In this document: positions 24,141 through 33,715 of the stretch, piece after piece
Layout: every line of letters starts with the position of its first letter
Numbering within the stretch: the stretch's first letter is position 1
Origin: Halobacterium hubeiense
Lineage (GTDB): Archaea; Halobacteriota; Halobacteria; Halobacteriales; Halobacteriaceae
Reading direction: 5' to 3'
NCBI RefSeq assembly: GCF_001488575.1
Contig: NZ_LN831302.1
Coordinates: 2,108,001-2,172,000 of the forward strand
Length of the DNA: 64,000 nt
Made by a program: the position numbers and the translations under genes
Notes under the pieces: generated by a model
The model's database searches: none
What the model saw: only the letters and a program-made list of their open reading frames with translations
What the model was told of the DNA's origin: nothing

Positions 24141-26003
24141 TCAGTCGTGGGGGTGACACCAGTCCAGCGCCTCGCGGACCGCCTCCTTCCGGCCGAGGAA
24201 CGTGAGGTGGTCGCCCCGCTGGAGCGTGAAGTCACCCGACGGCACCTGATTGTCTCCGTCGCGGCCGACGAGCGCGATGATGCAGCCGTTCGGTAGCTCG
24301 GTGTCCAGTTCCTCGATGGTCTTCCCGACGAGGTCCTCTGAGGTGACTTCGACCTCCTGGACGTCCCCGGAGCGACCGATTTCGGTCATCCAGTTGGCGA
24401 GCGCGGGGCGTTCGATGATGTTGTCGATGCCCCACGCGGTCGCCAGCGACGAGGAGACCGTGCGGACGCCGAGGTCCTCGAAGGCGTCGACGTTGTCCGG
24501 GTTGTTCGCCCGGGCGATGATGGTCTCGACGTCGAACTTCGAGTCCGCGAGCTGGGAGACCAGCAGGTTGGCGTCGTCGTCACCGGTCGCGGCGACGACG
24601 ATGCGGGCGTTCTCCGCGCCCGCGGCGCGCAGCTCGTCGGTGTCCGTGCCGTCCCCGTGGTGGACGGTGAACCCTTCGTTGCGCGTTCGTTCGACCATCT
24701 CTACGTCGTTCTCGATGAGGACGACGTTCTCACCGCGGTCTTCGAGGCGCTCGCCGAGCGCCCGACCGACGGTGCCGCCGCCCACGATGATGACTCGCAT
24801 TGGGATTACCTCGAGTGCTTGCGCGATGTGTCTTGCGAACCCGCCCTCGACGACGACCGTCAGCAGGATGACGAGGAAGACGACCCCGACGAGGAGGCTG
24901 GCCGCCTCCTCCATGCCGCTGCTCTGGAGCTGGACGGCGAACAGCGTCGCGACCGACGCGGGGATGATGCCGCGCGGCCCGACGACGCTCATGAACGTCC
25001 GCTCAGAGAGCGTGTACCGCTCCCCGCGCGTGGAGAGGAAGACACCCAGCGGCCGGATGACGAGCGCGACGAGCGCGACGACGCCGAGCCCGGCGACGCC
25101 GAGCTGGATGAGGTTGTCGAACGACAGCAGGGCGGCCAGCCCGATGAAGACGAACGAGAGGACGACCAGCGTCACGTCGCCCTTGAACGCCTCTATCTCC
25201 TCCTCGTAGGGGAGGTTGGCGTTCCCGAGCACCATCCCGGCGGTCGCGACCGCGGCGATGCCCGCTTCGCCGCGGAGGAAGTCGGCGGCGCCGTACGCGA
25301 CGAGCGCGCCAGCGAGCACGATGAGGCGGGCGTTCTGCGGGGCGTTCCCGCGCGAGAGGTCGACGTGGCGGAGCAGGTACCAGACGACGCCCGCGACGAC
25401 GAGCCCGAACAGGACGCCGATGCCCAGTCGGACGGTGAACTCCTCGATGATCTGCATCCGGGTGAGCCCGGGGTTGTTCACGACCTCGAAGACGACGATG
25501 GCGAGGATGGCTGCGGTGACGTCGTTGACGACGCCCTCGGTTTCGAGCGCGGCGGCGACGCGGTTGCGGACGGGCACGATGTCCAAGATTGGCGTGATGA
25601 CCGTCGGGCCGGTGGCGACCAGCAGGCTGCCGACGAGGAACGCCATGTCCCAGTTCGCGCCGAGCAGGTAGCGCACCGACAGCGCGGTCCCCACCAGCGA
25701 GATTGCGGCGCCGACCGTCGTGAGTCGCAACACCGCCCCCGGGGCTTCCCGGAGCTTCGGGAGCTTCAGGTGGAACGCGCCCTCGAAGACGATGATAGCG
25801 ACGGAGAGCCCGACGATGCTGGACAGCGTCTCCGCGCCGCCGAACGTCTCCAGGGTGACGACGCCCAGCACCTCCGGGCCGACGAGAATCCCCGCGATGA
25901 CGAGGAACAGCACGCTCGGCACTTGGAGGCGGTCCGCGATGACCTGCGACGCCACTCCGAGGGCGATAATCGTGGCGACCAGTGGAATGAGTTCGGAGCT
26001 CAC
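24141..26003 (-). CDS. Cation:proton antiporter (NhaP type) with RCK domains
   Basis: This 620-residue protein has an N-terminal membrane domain (about 1-385, twelve or so helices) of the CPA1 type, with the ion-site motif EGVVNDVTAA containing the Asn-Asp pair. It is followed by a cytosolic RCK/TrkA-N domain starting MRVIIVGGGTVGRALG near 399 and a TrkA-C domain near 540-615. It likely exchanges Na+ or K+ for H+ under nucleotide or ligand control. Ion homeostasis of this kind suits a halophile that keeps high internal K+. It converges on the GtrA gene. Confidence 0.93.
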   Translation of the reverse strand: MSSELIPLVATIIALGVASQVIADRLQVPSVLFLVIAGILVGPEVLGVVTLETFGGAETLSSIVGLSVAIIVFEGAFHLKLPKLREAPGAVLRLTTVGAAISLVGTALSVRYLLGANWDMAFLVGSLLVATGPTVITPILDIVPVRNRVAAALETEGVVNDVTAAILAIVVFEVVNNPGLTRMQIIEEFTVRLGIGVLFGLVVAGVVWYLLRHVDLSRGNAPQNARLIVLAGALVAYGAADFLRGEAGIAAVATAGMVLGNANLPYEEEIEAFKGDVTLVVLSFVFIGLAALLSFDNLIQLGVAGLGVVALVALVIRPLGVFLSTRGERYTLSERTFMSVVGPRGIIPASVATLFAVQLQSSGMEEAASLLVGVVFLVILLTVVVEGGFARHIAQALEVIPMRVIIVGGGTVGRALGERLEDRGENVVLIENDVEMVERTRNEGFTVHHGDGTDTDELRAAGAENARIVVAATGDDDANLLVSQLADSKFDVETIIARANNPDNVDAFEDLGVRTVSSSLATAWGIDNIIERPALANWMTEIGRSGDVQEVEVTSEDLVGKTIEELDTELPNGCIIALVGRDGDNQVPSGDFTLQRGDHLTFLGRKEAVREALDWCHPHD

Positions 26004-26114
26004 GGCAGCCCCTCCAGTACCGGCATCGTCCCGTGATTCGGCGCCGCTACCCTTAAAGCGCCCGGATGCCGGCAGCCGCCCCCGCGACTGCGGCGGAACC
26101 GGCGCTCGCGGCGG

Positions 26115-28052
26115 TCACTCCGCGTAGATGTCGCCGATCTCGTCTGCGAACGCGTCGAGGATGTTGCGGCGCTTCTTCTTCATCGTCGGCGTGAGCAGGT
26201 CGTTGTCCTCGGTGAACTCCGTGGGGACGAGGCGGAAGCGCTTGATCTGCTCGTAGTCCTCGAAGTTCTCGTTGACGGCGTCGACGGCCTGCTGGATGCG
26301 GGCTTCGACGCGGTCGTCCCGGCAGATGGCGGCCTTGTCGTCGGGGAGGTCGATGCCTTTGCCGTCGGCCCACTTGCGGAGCGCGTCGAAGTCGGGGACG
26401 ATGACCGCGGAGACGAACTTCCGGTTGTCCCCGACGACCATCGCCTGCTCGACCACCGGGGTCGCGGCGAACGCGTCCTCGATGGGGCCGGGCGCGACGT
26501 TCTTCCCCGTGGAGAGCGTGAGAATCTGTTTCGCGCGTTCGAGGAACCGGACGTAGCCGTCGTCCCGAATCTCCACCACGTCGCCCGTGCGGAACCACTC
26601 CGCTCCATCTATTTCGGTGAACGCCTGCTCGGTGGCGTCGTCGAGCCCCCAGTAGCCGTCGAAGACCTGCGGGCCGCGCGCGAGCAGTTCACCGACGTCG
26701 CCGTCGCTGGCGTCGCGCTGCTCGGGGCTGGCGACGGTCTCGTCGACGCGAAGCTCGGTGTCCACGACCGCCGGGCCGATGGTGCCGGTTTTCGGCGCCT
26801 CCGGCGGGTTCACCGAGAGGACGGGGCTGGTCTCGGTGAGGCCGTACCCCTCCAGAATCGGGAGGCCCATGCCGTGGTAGAGCGCGCACAGCTCCGGCGA
26901 CAGCGAGCCGCCGCCGGAGATGAAGAAGTCGATGTTCCCGCCGAGGGCGTCCCGCACCTGCTCGAAGACGAGCTTGTCCGCGACGGCGTGTTTCGCGCGC
27001 AGCGCCAGCCCGGGGTCGTCGGCCTCGTAGAACTCGCGGCCGACGCCGGTCGCCCACTCGAAGATGCGCTCCTTGGTGGGGGACTGGGCGGCTTCCTCGC
27101 GGACCGCCGCGAAAATCTTCTCGTAGACGCGCGGAACGCTGGTCCCCGACGTGGGCTCGCACAGCGCGAAGTCCTCGCGGAGCGTGTCCGGGGACTCCGC
27201 GTAGCAGACGTGGGCGCCCGACGCGAACAGCAGGAAGTGGCCGGCGAGGCGTTCGAGGACGTGCGCCAGCGGGAGGAACGAGACGACGCGGGTCTCGGCG
27301 GTGATGGCGGGGTAGTCGGCCTTGTCGGGTCGCGGGCCGAACCGCTTGCGGCACTGGTTGACGTTCTCCCGGAAGTTCTCGTGAGTGAGCGCGACGCCCT
27401 TCGGCTGGCCGGTGGTGCCCGAGGTGTAGATGAGGCTCGCGAGGTCGTCGTAGTCGGTGTCGTCGATCCACGACTCGTAGGCGTCGCGGTCGAAGACCTC
27501 CTTCCCGCGCTCGTACACTTCCGAGAGCGGGATGGCGTCGTCGTCGGCGACGTGGTCCATCGTGACGACGAACTCCACGTCGAGGTCGTCCTCGACCTCG
27601 CGGACGCGTTCGAGTTCGGTCTCGCCCTCGACGACGACGCCGACCGCGCCGCTGTCGCCGAGGAGGTGTTTCACTTGCCGCGAGCTGGAGCTGGAGTAGA
27701 CGGTGGTGACGGCGCCGCCGGCCGCGAGAATCCCGAAGTCGCACTGCGCCCACTCCATGCGGGTGTGCGCGAAGATGCCGACGCGCTTCCCGGATTCGAC
27801 GCCGAGGTCGCGGAACCCGGCGGCGAGGTTGCGGACGACGTCGCGCATCTCGCCGTACGTGACGTTCTCGAAGTCGCCGTCGGGCGCCGGCGGCAGTACG
27901 TCCGGCGTGAGCGTGCGGTCGTGGACGCCGCCCTTGTACCCCTGCGCGGGGCGGTCTGCGTGTCGCTTTGCCGCGTCCTCGAACGTGCGAGCGAGGGTGG
28001 TCTGCCCGGTGACCTCGTCCTCGTAGTCGCGTTCCGCCTCGCGGAAGTCCAT
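26115..28052 (-). CDS. Long-chain acyl-CoA synthetase (AMP-forming)
   Basis: This 645-residue ANL-superfamily enzyme activates fatty acids via an acyl-adenylate. The phosphate loop YTSGTTGQPKG lies near 211-221, and the later motif GYGLTETSPV and hinge-type region WFRTGDVVEI are present, ending in a C-terminal lid domain. Length and order fit the FAA1-like subgroup used by haloarchaea. The gene lies close behind an MBL gene on the same strand (five-base gap). Together with the thiolase and hydratase homologue, it suggests acyl-CoA degradation capacity. Confidence 0.93.
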   Translation of the reverse strand: MDFREAERDYEDEVTGQTTLARTFEDAAKRHADRPAQGYKGGVHDRTLTPDVLPPAPDGDFENVTYGEMRDVVRNLAAGFRDLGVESGKRVGIFAHTRMEWAQCDFGILAAGGAVTTVYSSSSSRQVKHLLGDSGAVGVVVEGETELERVREVEDDLDVEFVVTMDHVADDDAIPLSEVYERGKEVFDRDAYESWIDDTDYDDLASLIYTSGTTGQPKGVALTHENFRENVNQCRKRFGPRPDKADYPAITAETRVVSFLPLAHVLERLAGHFLLFASGAHVCYAESPDTLREDFALCEPTSGTSVPRVYEKIFAAVREEAAQSPTKERIFEWATGVGREFYEADDPGLALRAKHAVADKLVFEQVRDALGGNIDFFISGGGSLSPELCALYHGMGLPILEGYGLTETSPVLSVNPPEAPKTGTIGPAVVDTELRVDETVASPEQRDASDGDVGELLARGPQVFDGYWGLDDATEQAFTEIDGAEWFRTGDVVEIRDDGYVRFLERAKQILTLSTGKNVAPGPIEDAFAATPVVEQAMVVGDNRKFVSAVIVPDFDALRKWADGKGIDLPDDKAAICRDDRVEARIQQAVDAVNENFEDYEQIKRFRLVPTEFTEDNDLLTPTMKKKRRNILDAFADEIGDIYAE

Positions 28053-28057
28053 ACCCC

Positions 28058-28972
28058 CTAGTGGGCCTCCCGGGTCTTAAGGTAGTGGAGAACTCCATGA
28101 ACGTTCATTGTAGTTTCCGCGCGGGCCTTGTGGTCGCCCCAGACCTGCCAGACCTCGTTCGTGCCCGCGAGATGGTCGATGGCCGCCTCCTCGCTGCCGC
28201 GCTCGACGACCTCGCGTTCGACGGTCTCGACCCACTCCCGTAGCACTTGCTCGTACTGGCGGAGGACCGCGTCGGTGTCGTCCGGCCCCGGCCCGAAGTG
28301 CGCGTACAGCAGGACGTCGGGGTCGAGGCGGCGAATCAGCTCGGCGTCGGTGACGCACTGTTCGAGGTCGAAGTTCGGCGGCGGGCTCGTCTCCCGCACG
28401 CGGTCCTGCGAGGGAATCCAGATGCCGGCGGCGTCCGCGGTGAAGACGGCGTCGTCGGCGTGGTCCTCGAAGACGACCTGATGGGGGGCGTGTCCGGGCG
28501 CGTGGTGGGCGGTCAGCTCCCGCGACCCGAGGTCCACGGTGTCCCCGTCTTCCAGTTCGACGATGCGCTCCTCGGGGACGGGCTCGGGCTCGACGTAGTA
28601 CTGCCACTGGTCGCCGACCGCCTCCTTCGTGCCCTCCACGAGCCGCGAGGGGTCCGCGAGGTGGGGCGCGCCGATTTCGTGGACGTAGACGTCCGCGTTC
28701 GGGCACTCCTCGGCGATGAAGCCCGCGCCGCCCGCGTGGTCGAGGTGGACGTGCGTCACCAGAATCGCTTCGAGGTCCGCGGGCGCGATGCCGCAGTCGT
28801 CGAGCGCGGCGAGCACGCGCTCGTAGTTCGTGCCGATGCCGGTGTCGACGATTGCCGGGCGGTCGGCGTCGACGACGTAGACGGAGCCGTACTCGCCGGT
28901 GTCGTACATGCCGGTATCGACGTACGAGATGTCGCTACACTGTTCGACGTCGAAGACGTCGCCGGGTGCCAT
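28058..28972 (-). CDS. MBL-fold hydrolase (glyoxalase II-like)
   Basis: This 304-residue protein has the metal motif THVHLDHAGG and further ligands in AHHAPGHAPHQVVFED and YAHFGPGP. The N-terminal strand-turn VVDADRPAIVDTGIG is standard for the family. The C-terminal region (about 215-304) is helical. It resembles thiolesterase-type MBL proteins. Its tight arrangement with the acyl-CoA ligase gene downstream suggests acyl-thioester chemistry, but the substrate is inference only. Confidence 0.85.
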   Translation of the reverse strand: MAPGDVFDVEQCSDISYVDTGMYDTGEYGSVYVVDADRPAIVDTGIGTNYERVLAALDDCGIAPADLEAILVTHVHLDHAGGAGFIAEECPNADVYVHEIGAPHLADPSRLVEGTKEAVGDQWQYYVEPEPVPEERIVELEDGDTVDLGSRELTAHHAPGHAPHQVVFEDHADDAVFTADAAGIWIPSQDRVRETSPPPNFDLEQCVTDAELIRRLDPDVLLYAHFGPGPDDTDAVLRQYEQVLREWVETVEREVVERGSEEAAIDHLAGTNEVWQVWGDHKARAETTMNVHGVLHYLKTREAH

Positions 28973-29023
28973 ACCGGGAGTGGGGCGGCCGCACGCAAAA
29001 GATTTCGCGTGCGCGAGCCGCGC

Positions 29024-30190
29024 TCACGGCGCCCCAGCCACCGGCAGCACCGAGAACGCCAGGTACGACAGCACGCTGGCGACGCTCGGTCCGAGAATCC
29101 AGAAGGAGACGAACCGCGCGACCGTCGACGGGTCGAACAGCGCGGCCTCGTCGAGGTCGCCGCTGCGCTCGCCGCCGATTTCGGCGACCGGCTCGACCTC
29201 CACGCTGGCCGCGGCCACGGTCACTTCGGCGTGGACGTCGCCGCGCGCCAGCTCGGAGGCCGTCGCCGTCCGCGACGCCCGCCCCCAGCCGAGGCCGACG
29301 ATGGTCATCACCGTCGAGAGCGCGAGACTGATGGGGATGCCGAGCCACGACGCGGCGGTCGTAATCGTCGCCGCGACGACCGTCACGACCATCGCCGCCA
29401 GCAGCGGGAGGTCCGTGAGTTCGCTCCCCACGGAGGCCATCGTGCGGCGTGCGATGGTGAACGCACCGACGCCGATGGCCGCCGCCGCGAGCGCGACCGC
29501 CGGCCCGGGCGCGAGGAGGCCGCCGCCGACCAGCGGCGCGACCGCGTTCGCGACGTTGCTCGCGCCCGCCGAGAACGACATGTAGCACGCCACGACGACG
29601 ACGAGCGCGGTGCTGACGAACTCCCGGGGCGTCGTCCCGGGGCCGAGCGCGGGCGTCGGGACGAGAGCGGACCGGTCGAGGACGAGCAGCGGGCCGTCGG
29701 ACTGCTCGATGGCGGCGGCCCGCTGGAGGCGGACGTAGAGGTAGCGACCGACGACCGCGCCACACCAGAAGCCGGCGACGGGCGCGACAAGCCACCAGAC
29801 GACGATTTCCCCGAGTACCGCCCAGTCGAGCGTGTCGGTCGCGAGCCCGAGGCCCGCGATGGCGCCGACGGCCGTCATCGACGTGGAGATGGGGACGCCG
29901 TAGGCGTTCGCGACCACCATCCCGACACCGATGAACGCGAGCACGACGATGCTCGCCTCGACGGTGAACGCGCTCGGCGCGACGACGCCGCTGCCCAGCG
30001 TCGCCACGACGTTCCGGCCGACCGTCCAGCCGCCAAGCAGGACGAAGACGGTCATCAGCGCCGCCGCGGTCGTCTTCTCCGTGACTCCCGCGCCGACCGA
30101 CGGCCCCCACGCGACGCCCGTCGACGACCCGCCGACGTTGAACCCGACGAACGCCGCGGCGGCGACCGCGACGGTAAACAGGACGTCCAT
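29024..30190 (-). CDS. Inorganic phosphate transporter, PiT family (second copy)
   Basis: This 388-residue protein is a paralogue of the product of 7002-8204. It has the duplicated PiT signatures FNVGGSSTGVAWGPSVG and FSAGASNVANAVAPLVG, a central basic loop (RRTMASVGSELTDLP), a hydrophilic segment near 310-350 and a last membrane helix. As in the first copy, the N-terminal signature lacks the classical Asp. The ATG at 30190 is the only start fitting the family; the frame continues open antisense to serS, but that part is not coding. Confidence 0.88.
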   Translation of the reverse strand: MDVLFTVAVAAAAFVGFNVGGSSTGVAWGPSVGAGVTEKTTAAALMTVFVLLGGWTVGRNVVATLGSGVVAPSAFTVEASIVVLAFIGVGMVVANAYGVPISTSMTAVGAIAGLGLATDTLDWAVLGEIVVWWLVAPVAGFWCGAVVGRYLYVRLQRAAAIEQSDGPLLVLDRSALVPTPALGPGTTPREFVSTALVVVVACYMSFSAGASNVANAVAPLVGGGLLAPGPAVALAAAAIGVGAFTIARRTMASVGSELTDLPLLAAMVVTVVAATITTAASWLGIPISLALSTVMTIVGLGWGRASRTATASELARGDVHAEVTVAAASVEVEPVAEIGGERSGDLDEAALFDPSTVARFVSFWILGPSVASVLSYLAFSVLPVAGAP

Positions 30191-30328
30191 GCGTTCCCGC
30201 GTACGCGGTTCGGGGGTGGTGTATATTCTGCCCGTGGCCGATATTTCCACGCGCGCCCGGCTCCGGGTTCGTGACCTGTTCACGGGGATGCGATACGTTC
30301 TTGCCGGCGCCCCCGCAAACTCCGGCAA

Positions 30329-31708
30329 ATGCTGAGCAGACAGTACGTCCGCGAACACCCCGACGAGGTGCGGGCCGCCCTGGAGAAGAAGGGCGTGGAC
30401 GCGGACCTCGACCGGATTCTGGAAGTCGACGAGGAGTGGCGCGACCTCAAGGCACGCGGCGACGAGCTCCGCCACGAGCGCAACGAGGTCTCCTCGAAAA
30501 TCGGCGAGCTCAAGCAGGAGGGGAAAGACGAGGAGGCGCAGGAGGCCATCGAGCGCTCGCAGGAGCTCAAGGACGAGCTCGAAGAAATCGAGGCGCGCGC
30601 GGACGAACTGGAGGCCGAACTGGAGCGGAAACTGCTGACGCTCCCGATGGTCCCCCACGAGGAGGTGCCCGTGGGCGCCGACGAGTCCGAGAACGTCGAG
30701 CGCCGCCGCGAGGGTTTCGACAACCTCCGCGACCTCCCCGACGAGGTGACGCCCCACTACGACCTCGGTGAACAACTGGACATCCTGGACTTCGAGCGCG
30801 GCGCGAAGGTCTCGGGCGGCGGCTTCTACTTCGCGAAGGGCGCGGGCGCCCGCCTCGAACACGCGCTCGTGCAGTTCATGCTCGACGTCCACCGCGATCA
30901 GGGCTACGAGGACGTCTTCCCGCCGATTCCCGTGAACTCGAAGTCGATGGAGGGGACCGGCCAGTTCCCGAAGTTCGTCGAGGACGCCTACCGCATCGGC
31001 GACGTCAACGACGCCGACTACGACGACGACGACCTCTGGCTGCTCCCCACGGCGGAAGTCCCGGTGACGAACATGTACCGCGACGAGATTCTGCTCAGCG
31101 ACGACCTCCCCCTCAAGCATCAGGCGTACTCGCCGAACTTCCGCCGGGAGGCCGGCGAGCACGGCACCGAGACCCGCGGCATCGTGCGCGTCCACCAGTT
31201 CAACAAGGTGGAGATGGTGAACTTCGTCGAGCCCGAGCACTCCTACGAGCGCTTCGAGGGGCTCGTCGACGAGGCCGAGGAAGTGCTGCGACGCCTCGAC
31301 CTCCCGTACCGGATTCTGGAGATGTGCACGGGCGACTTGGGCTTCACGCAGGCGAAGAAGTACGACATCGAGGTGTGGGCGCCCGGCGACGACATGGACG
31401 ACGGCCCCGAGGAGGGCGGCCGCTGGCTGGAGGTCTCCAGCGTCTCGAACTTCGAGGACTTCCAGGCGCGCCGCGCGGGCATCCAGTACCGGCCCGAGCG
31501 CCACGAGAGCGCGGAGTACCTCCACACGCTGAACGGCTCGGGGCTGGCGGTGCCCCGGGTGCTCGTCGCGATTCTGGAGTACTACCAGAACGACGACGGC
31601 ACCGTGGACGTGCCGGAGGCGCTCCAGCCGTACATGAACGGGCAGGAGGTCGTCGAGGGCACCGAGAAGGTCGGCGAGTCGGCGCTCGGCGAGGGCGACC
31701 GCGAGTAA
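30329..31708 (+). CDS. serS: Serine--tRNA ligase
   Basis: This 459-residue class-II synthetase charges tRNA-Ser. An N-terminal antiparallel coiled coil (about 28-108) reaches the long variable arm of the tRNA. The catalytic core follows, with motif 2 in SPNFRREAGEHGTETRGIVRVHQF and motif 3 at the C-terminus (LNGSGLAVPRVLVAILE). The length and motifs fit the common bacterial-type SerRS, not the rare methanogen type. It is a single gene facing the PiT transporter gene. Confidence 0.97.
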   Translation: MLSRQYVREHPDEVRAALEKKGVDADLDRILEVDEEWRDLKARGDELRHERNEVSSKIGELKQEGKDEEAQEAIERSQELKDELEEIEARADELEAELERKLLTLPMVPHEEVPVGADESENVERRREGFDNLRDLPDEVTPHYDLGEQLDILDFERGAKVSGGGFYFAKGAGARLEHALVQFMLDVHRDQGYEDVFPPIPVNSKSMEGTGQFPKFVEDAYRIGDVNDADYDDDDLWLLPTAEVPVTNMYRDEILLSDDLPLKHQAYSPNFRREAGEHGTETRGIVRVHQFNKVEMVNFVEPEHSYERFEGLVDEAEEVLRRLDLPYRILEMCTGDLGFTQAKKYDIEVWAPGDDMDDGPEEGGRWLEVSSVSNFEDFQARRAGIQYRPERHESAEYLHTLNGSGLAVPRVLVAILEYYQNDDGTVDVPEALQPYMNGQEVVEGTEKVGESALGEGDRE

Positions 31709-31750
31709 TCGGCGAGTAGGCTTTTCCTCGCTCGCTGCGACCCGCCCCAC

Positions 31751-31780
31751 ATGAGCGCGAGCACGCGGAGGTGCGGGTGA
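31751..31780 (+). CDS. Nine-codon upstream ORF before the LLM oxidoreductase
   Basis: An ATG at 31751 opens a frame of nine codons (MSASTRRCG) ending in TGA, whose last base is the A of the ATG at 31780 (TGATG). A GGAGGTG Shine-Dalgarno-like stretch lies inside it at 31767-31773. The arrangement would allow termination-reinitiation coupling. It may be a leader peptide or chance. Confidence 0.35.
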   Translation: MSASTRRCG

Positions 31781-32745
31781 TGGTACAGCTCGGGTACACG
31801 CTCTCCAGCGAGGAGCACCCCCCGAACGACCTCGTGGAGTACGCCGCCCGCGCGGAGGACACGGGGTTCGACTTCCTCTCGATTTCGGACCACTTCCACC
31901 CGTGGGTGAGCCAGCAGGGCGAGAGCGGCTTCGTCTGGTCGACGCTCGGCGGCGTCGCGCACGCCACCGACGACATTCCCGTGGGTATCGGCGTCGTCTG
32001 CCCGATCATGCGCTACCACCCCGCTATCGTCGCGCAGGCGTCGGCGTCGGTGGCGTCGATGCTCGACGGCCGGTTCTTCCTCGGCGTCGGCACTGGCGAA
32101 CTGCTCAACGAGCACATCGTGGGCGAGCACTGGCCCGAGCACGCGGTCCGCCTCGAAATGCTCGAAGAGGCGGTCGAAATCATCCGCAAGCTCTGGTCCG
32201 GTGGCCAGCAGAGCCACCACGGGAAACACTACACCGTCCAGAACGCGCGGCTGTTCACGCGCCCCGAGGAGACGCCGCCCATCGTCGTCTCCGCGTACGG
32301 CCCGTCCGCGGCCGAGACCGCCGCCGAAATCGGGGACGGGTTCTGGTCGGTCGGCCCGCAGGCGGCCGTCGAGACGTGGGCGGAGCACGGCGGCGAGGGG
32401 CCGCGGTACACGCAGTTGAGCGTCTGCTACGCCGAGACCGAGGAGGAAGCGGTCGAGACGGCCTACGAGTGGTGGCCCAACACCGCGCTCCCCGGCGAAC
32501 TCGCCTCCCAGCTGCCGACGACCGCGCACTTCGAGCAGGCCTGCGAGCTGGTCACGAGAGCGGACGTCGCGGACTCGCTCGTCACCGGCCCCGACCCCGA
32601 GGACCACGTCGCGGCCATCGAGAACGCCGTCGAGGCGGGCTACGACCGCGTGTACGTCCACCAGGTCGGCCCCGACCAATCGGGGTTCTTCGAGTTCTAC
32701 GAGGACGAGGTGTTGCCCGCCGTCGAGTCGATAGCGCCGGCGTAA
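31780..32745 (+). CDS. F420-dependent LLM-class oxidoreductase (TIGR03557-like)
   Basis: This 321-residue TIM-barrel protein is of the luciferase-like class. Landmarks are ISDHFHPW near residue 37, IGVVCPIMRYHP, LDGRFFLGVGTGELLNEH near 105-120, VSAYGPSAAETAAEIGDGFW and the C-terminal YVHQVGPDQSGFFEFY. The set matches the G6PDH-like F420 oxidoreductases of the TIGR03557 group common in haloarchaea. The hydride acceptor is coenzyme F420; the substrate is unknown. The GGAGGTG seven bases before the ATG fixes the start. Its 3' end overlaps the convergent SnoaL-like gene by 49 bases. Confidence 0.9.
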   Translation: MVQLGYTLSSEEHPPNDLVEYAARAEDTGFDFLSISDHFHPWVSQQGESGFVWSTLGGVAHATDDIPVGIGVVCPIMRYHPAIVAQASASVASMLDGRFFLGVGTGELLNEHIVGEHWPEHAVRLEMLEEAVEIIRKLWSGGQQSHHGKHYTVQNARLFTRPEETPPIVVSAYGPSAAETAAEIGDGFWSVGPQAAVETWAEHGGEGPRYTQLSVCYAETEEEAVETAYEWWPNTALPGELASQLPTTAHFEQACELVTRADVADSLVTGPDPEDHVAAIENAVEAGYDRVYVHQVGPDQSGFFEFYEDEVLPAVESIAPA

Positions 32746-33062
32746 GTCGTCAGCCCGACGATTTCCCCGTCGGCGGTGTCGAAGGCGTCCACGAACGTGA
32801 ACAGTTCGCGGCCGTCGTCGGCGGCGAGCAAGCGCCCGTGGACCGCGACGCCCTCTGCTCCCTCGTAGATGGCGTCGACGGCGTGGCGGGTGTCAGTGCG
32901 CGGCCGGTCCTCGCGCATGAACGAGACGAACGCCTCGCGGCCCGAGAGCGTCACGTCCGGGCGGACGTGCTCGAAGTCGGGCGCGAGCACTCCACGGAGA
33001 GCGTCGTAGTCCCCGGCGTCGATGGCGTCGTAGTAGGCGCGTGCGAGCGCAGCGTCGTCCAT
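32697..33062 (-). CDS. SnoaL-like / NTF2-fold protein
   Basis: This 121-residue cone-shaped alpha+beta protein has the N-terminal helix DDAALARAYYDAIDAGDYDALRGVL followed by FEHVRPDVTLSGREAFVSFMRED and a long curved sheet, as in SnoaL-like proteins. Family members bind small hydrophobic ligands or act as isomerases or hydrolases; no catalytic residues can be named here. The last 16 codons overlap the end of the LLM oxidoreductase gene on the other strand, unusually deep for this genome. Confidence 0.8.
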   Translation of the reverse strand: MDDAALARAYYDAIDAGDYDALRGVLAPDFEHVRPDVTLSGREAFVSFMREDRPRTDTRHAVDAIYEGAEGVAVHGRLLAADDGRELFTFVDAFDTADGEIVGLTTYAGAIDSTAGNTSSS

Positions 33063-33163
33063 ACCAGAGTCGTGGGGTCGCCCGGACAAGAAACCGCGGG
33101 AGCGACGCACAGCCATCACCCGGGGAACGGGGTGTTTTTCCTCCGTGACGGCCTACCGGTGGT

Positions 33164-33661
33164 GTGGACCTGCACGTCCGGTACGAGGGCGACGACGACC
33201 CGAAGAAGTGCACGGCGCGCAAGCTCGCGCGCTTCGACGAGGCCGTCCTCCACGAGTCCGCGCGCGCGACGCCGTACGGCGTCGTCCTGAACCCGCACGC
33301 CGACACCGCGCTGTCGCCCGCGGACGCCGACCACGGCCGGCTGGTGGCGCTGGACTGCTCGTGGGAGACGGCCGGCGAAGCGATGTTCGAAATCGACGGC
33401 GAGCACCGCGCGCTCCCGTTCCTCGTCGCCGCCAACCCCGTCAACTACGGCCAGCCGTTCCAGCTCAACACCGTGGAGGCGTTCGCCGCCGGACTCACCA
33501 TTCTGGGCGAGCGCGAGCACGCCGAGGAAATCCTCTCGAAGTTCACGTGGGGGCACACGTTCCTCGAACTCAACGAGGAGCCGCTCCGGCGGTACAGCGA
33601 GTGCGCGGACTCCGCGGAGGTCGTCGCGGTGCAGGAGGACTACCTCGCCGACGAAGCGTAG
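33164..33661 (+). CDS. tsr3: 16S rRNA aminocarboxypropyltransferase Tsr3 (DUF367)
   Basis: This 165-residue protein begins at a GTG. DUF367/Tsr3 enzymes transfer the aminocarboxypropyl group of S-adenosylmethionine to a hypermodified uridine of the small-subunit rRNA near the decoding site. Visible family blocks are [51 protein letters not shown] and [15 protein letters not shown]. It lies upstream of rpl40e on the same strand, a typical archaeal association of ribosome-related genes. Confidence 0.93.
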   Translation: MDLHVRYEGDDDPKKCTARKLARFDEAVLHESARATPYGVVLNPHADTALSPADADHGRLVALDCSWETAGEAMFEIDGEHRALPFLVAANPVNYGQPFQLNTVEAFAAGLTILGEREHAEEILSKFTWGHTFLELNEEPLRRYSECADSAEVVAVQEDYLADEA

Positions 33662-33715
33662 CGGCCCGGACCGGCATTCCGAACGCTTAAACGCGTTGGC
33701 GGCGAATCCGGCCCC

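Noticed and set aside
29024-31750. A 908-codon minus-strand open frame covering the PiT gene and the region antisense to serS
   Set aside because: Only the part up to 30190 has PiT sequence; the rest is a G+C-driven open frame opposite serS without family features.
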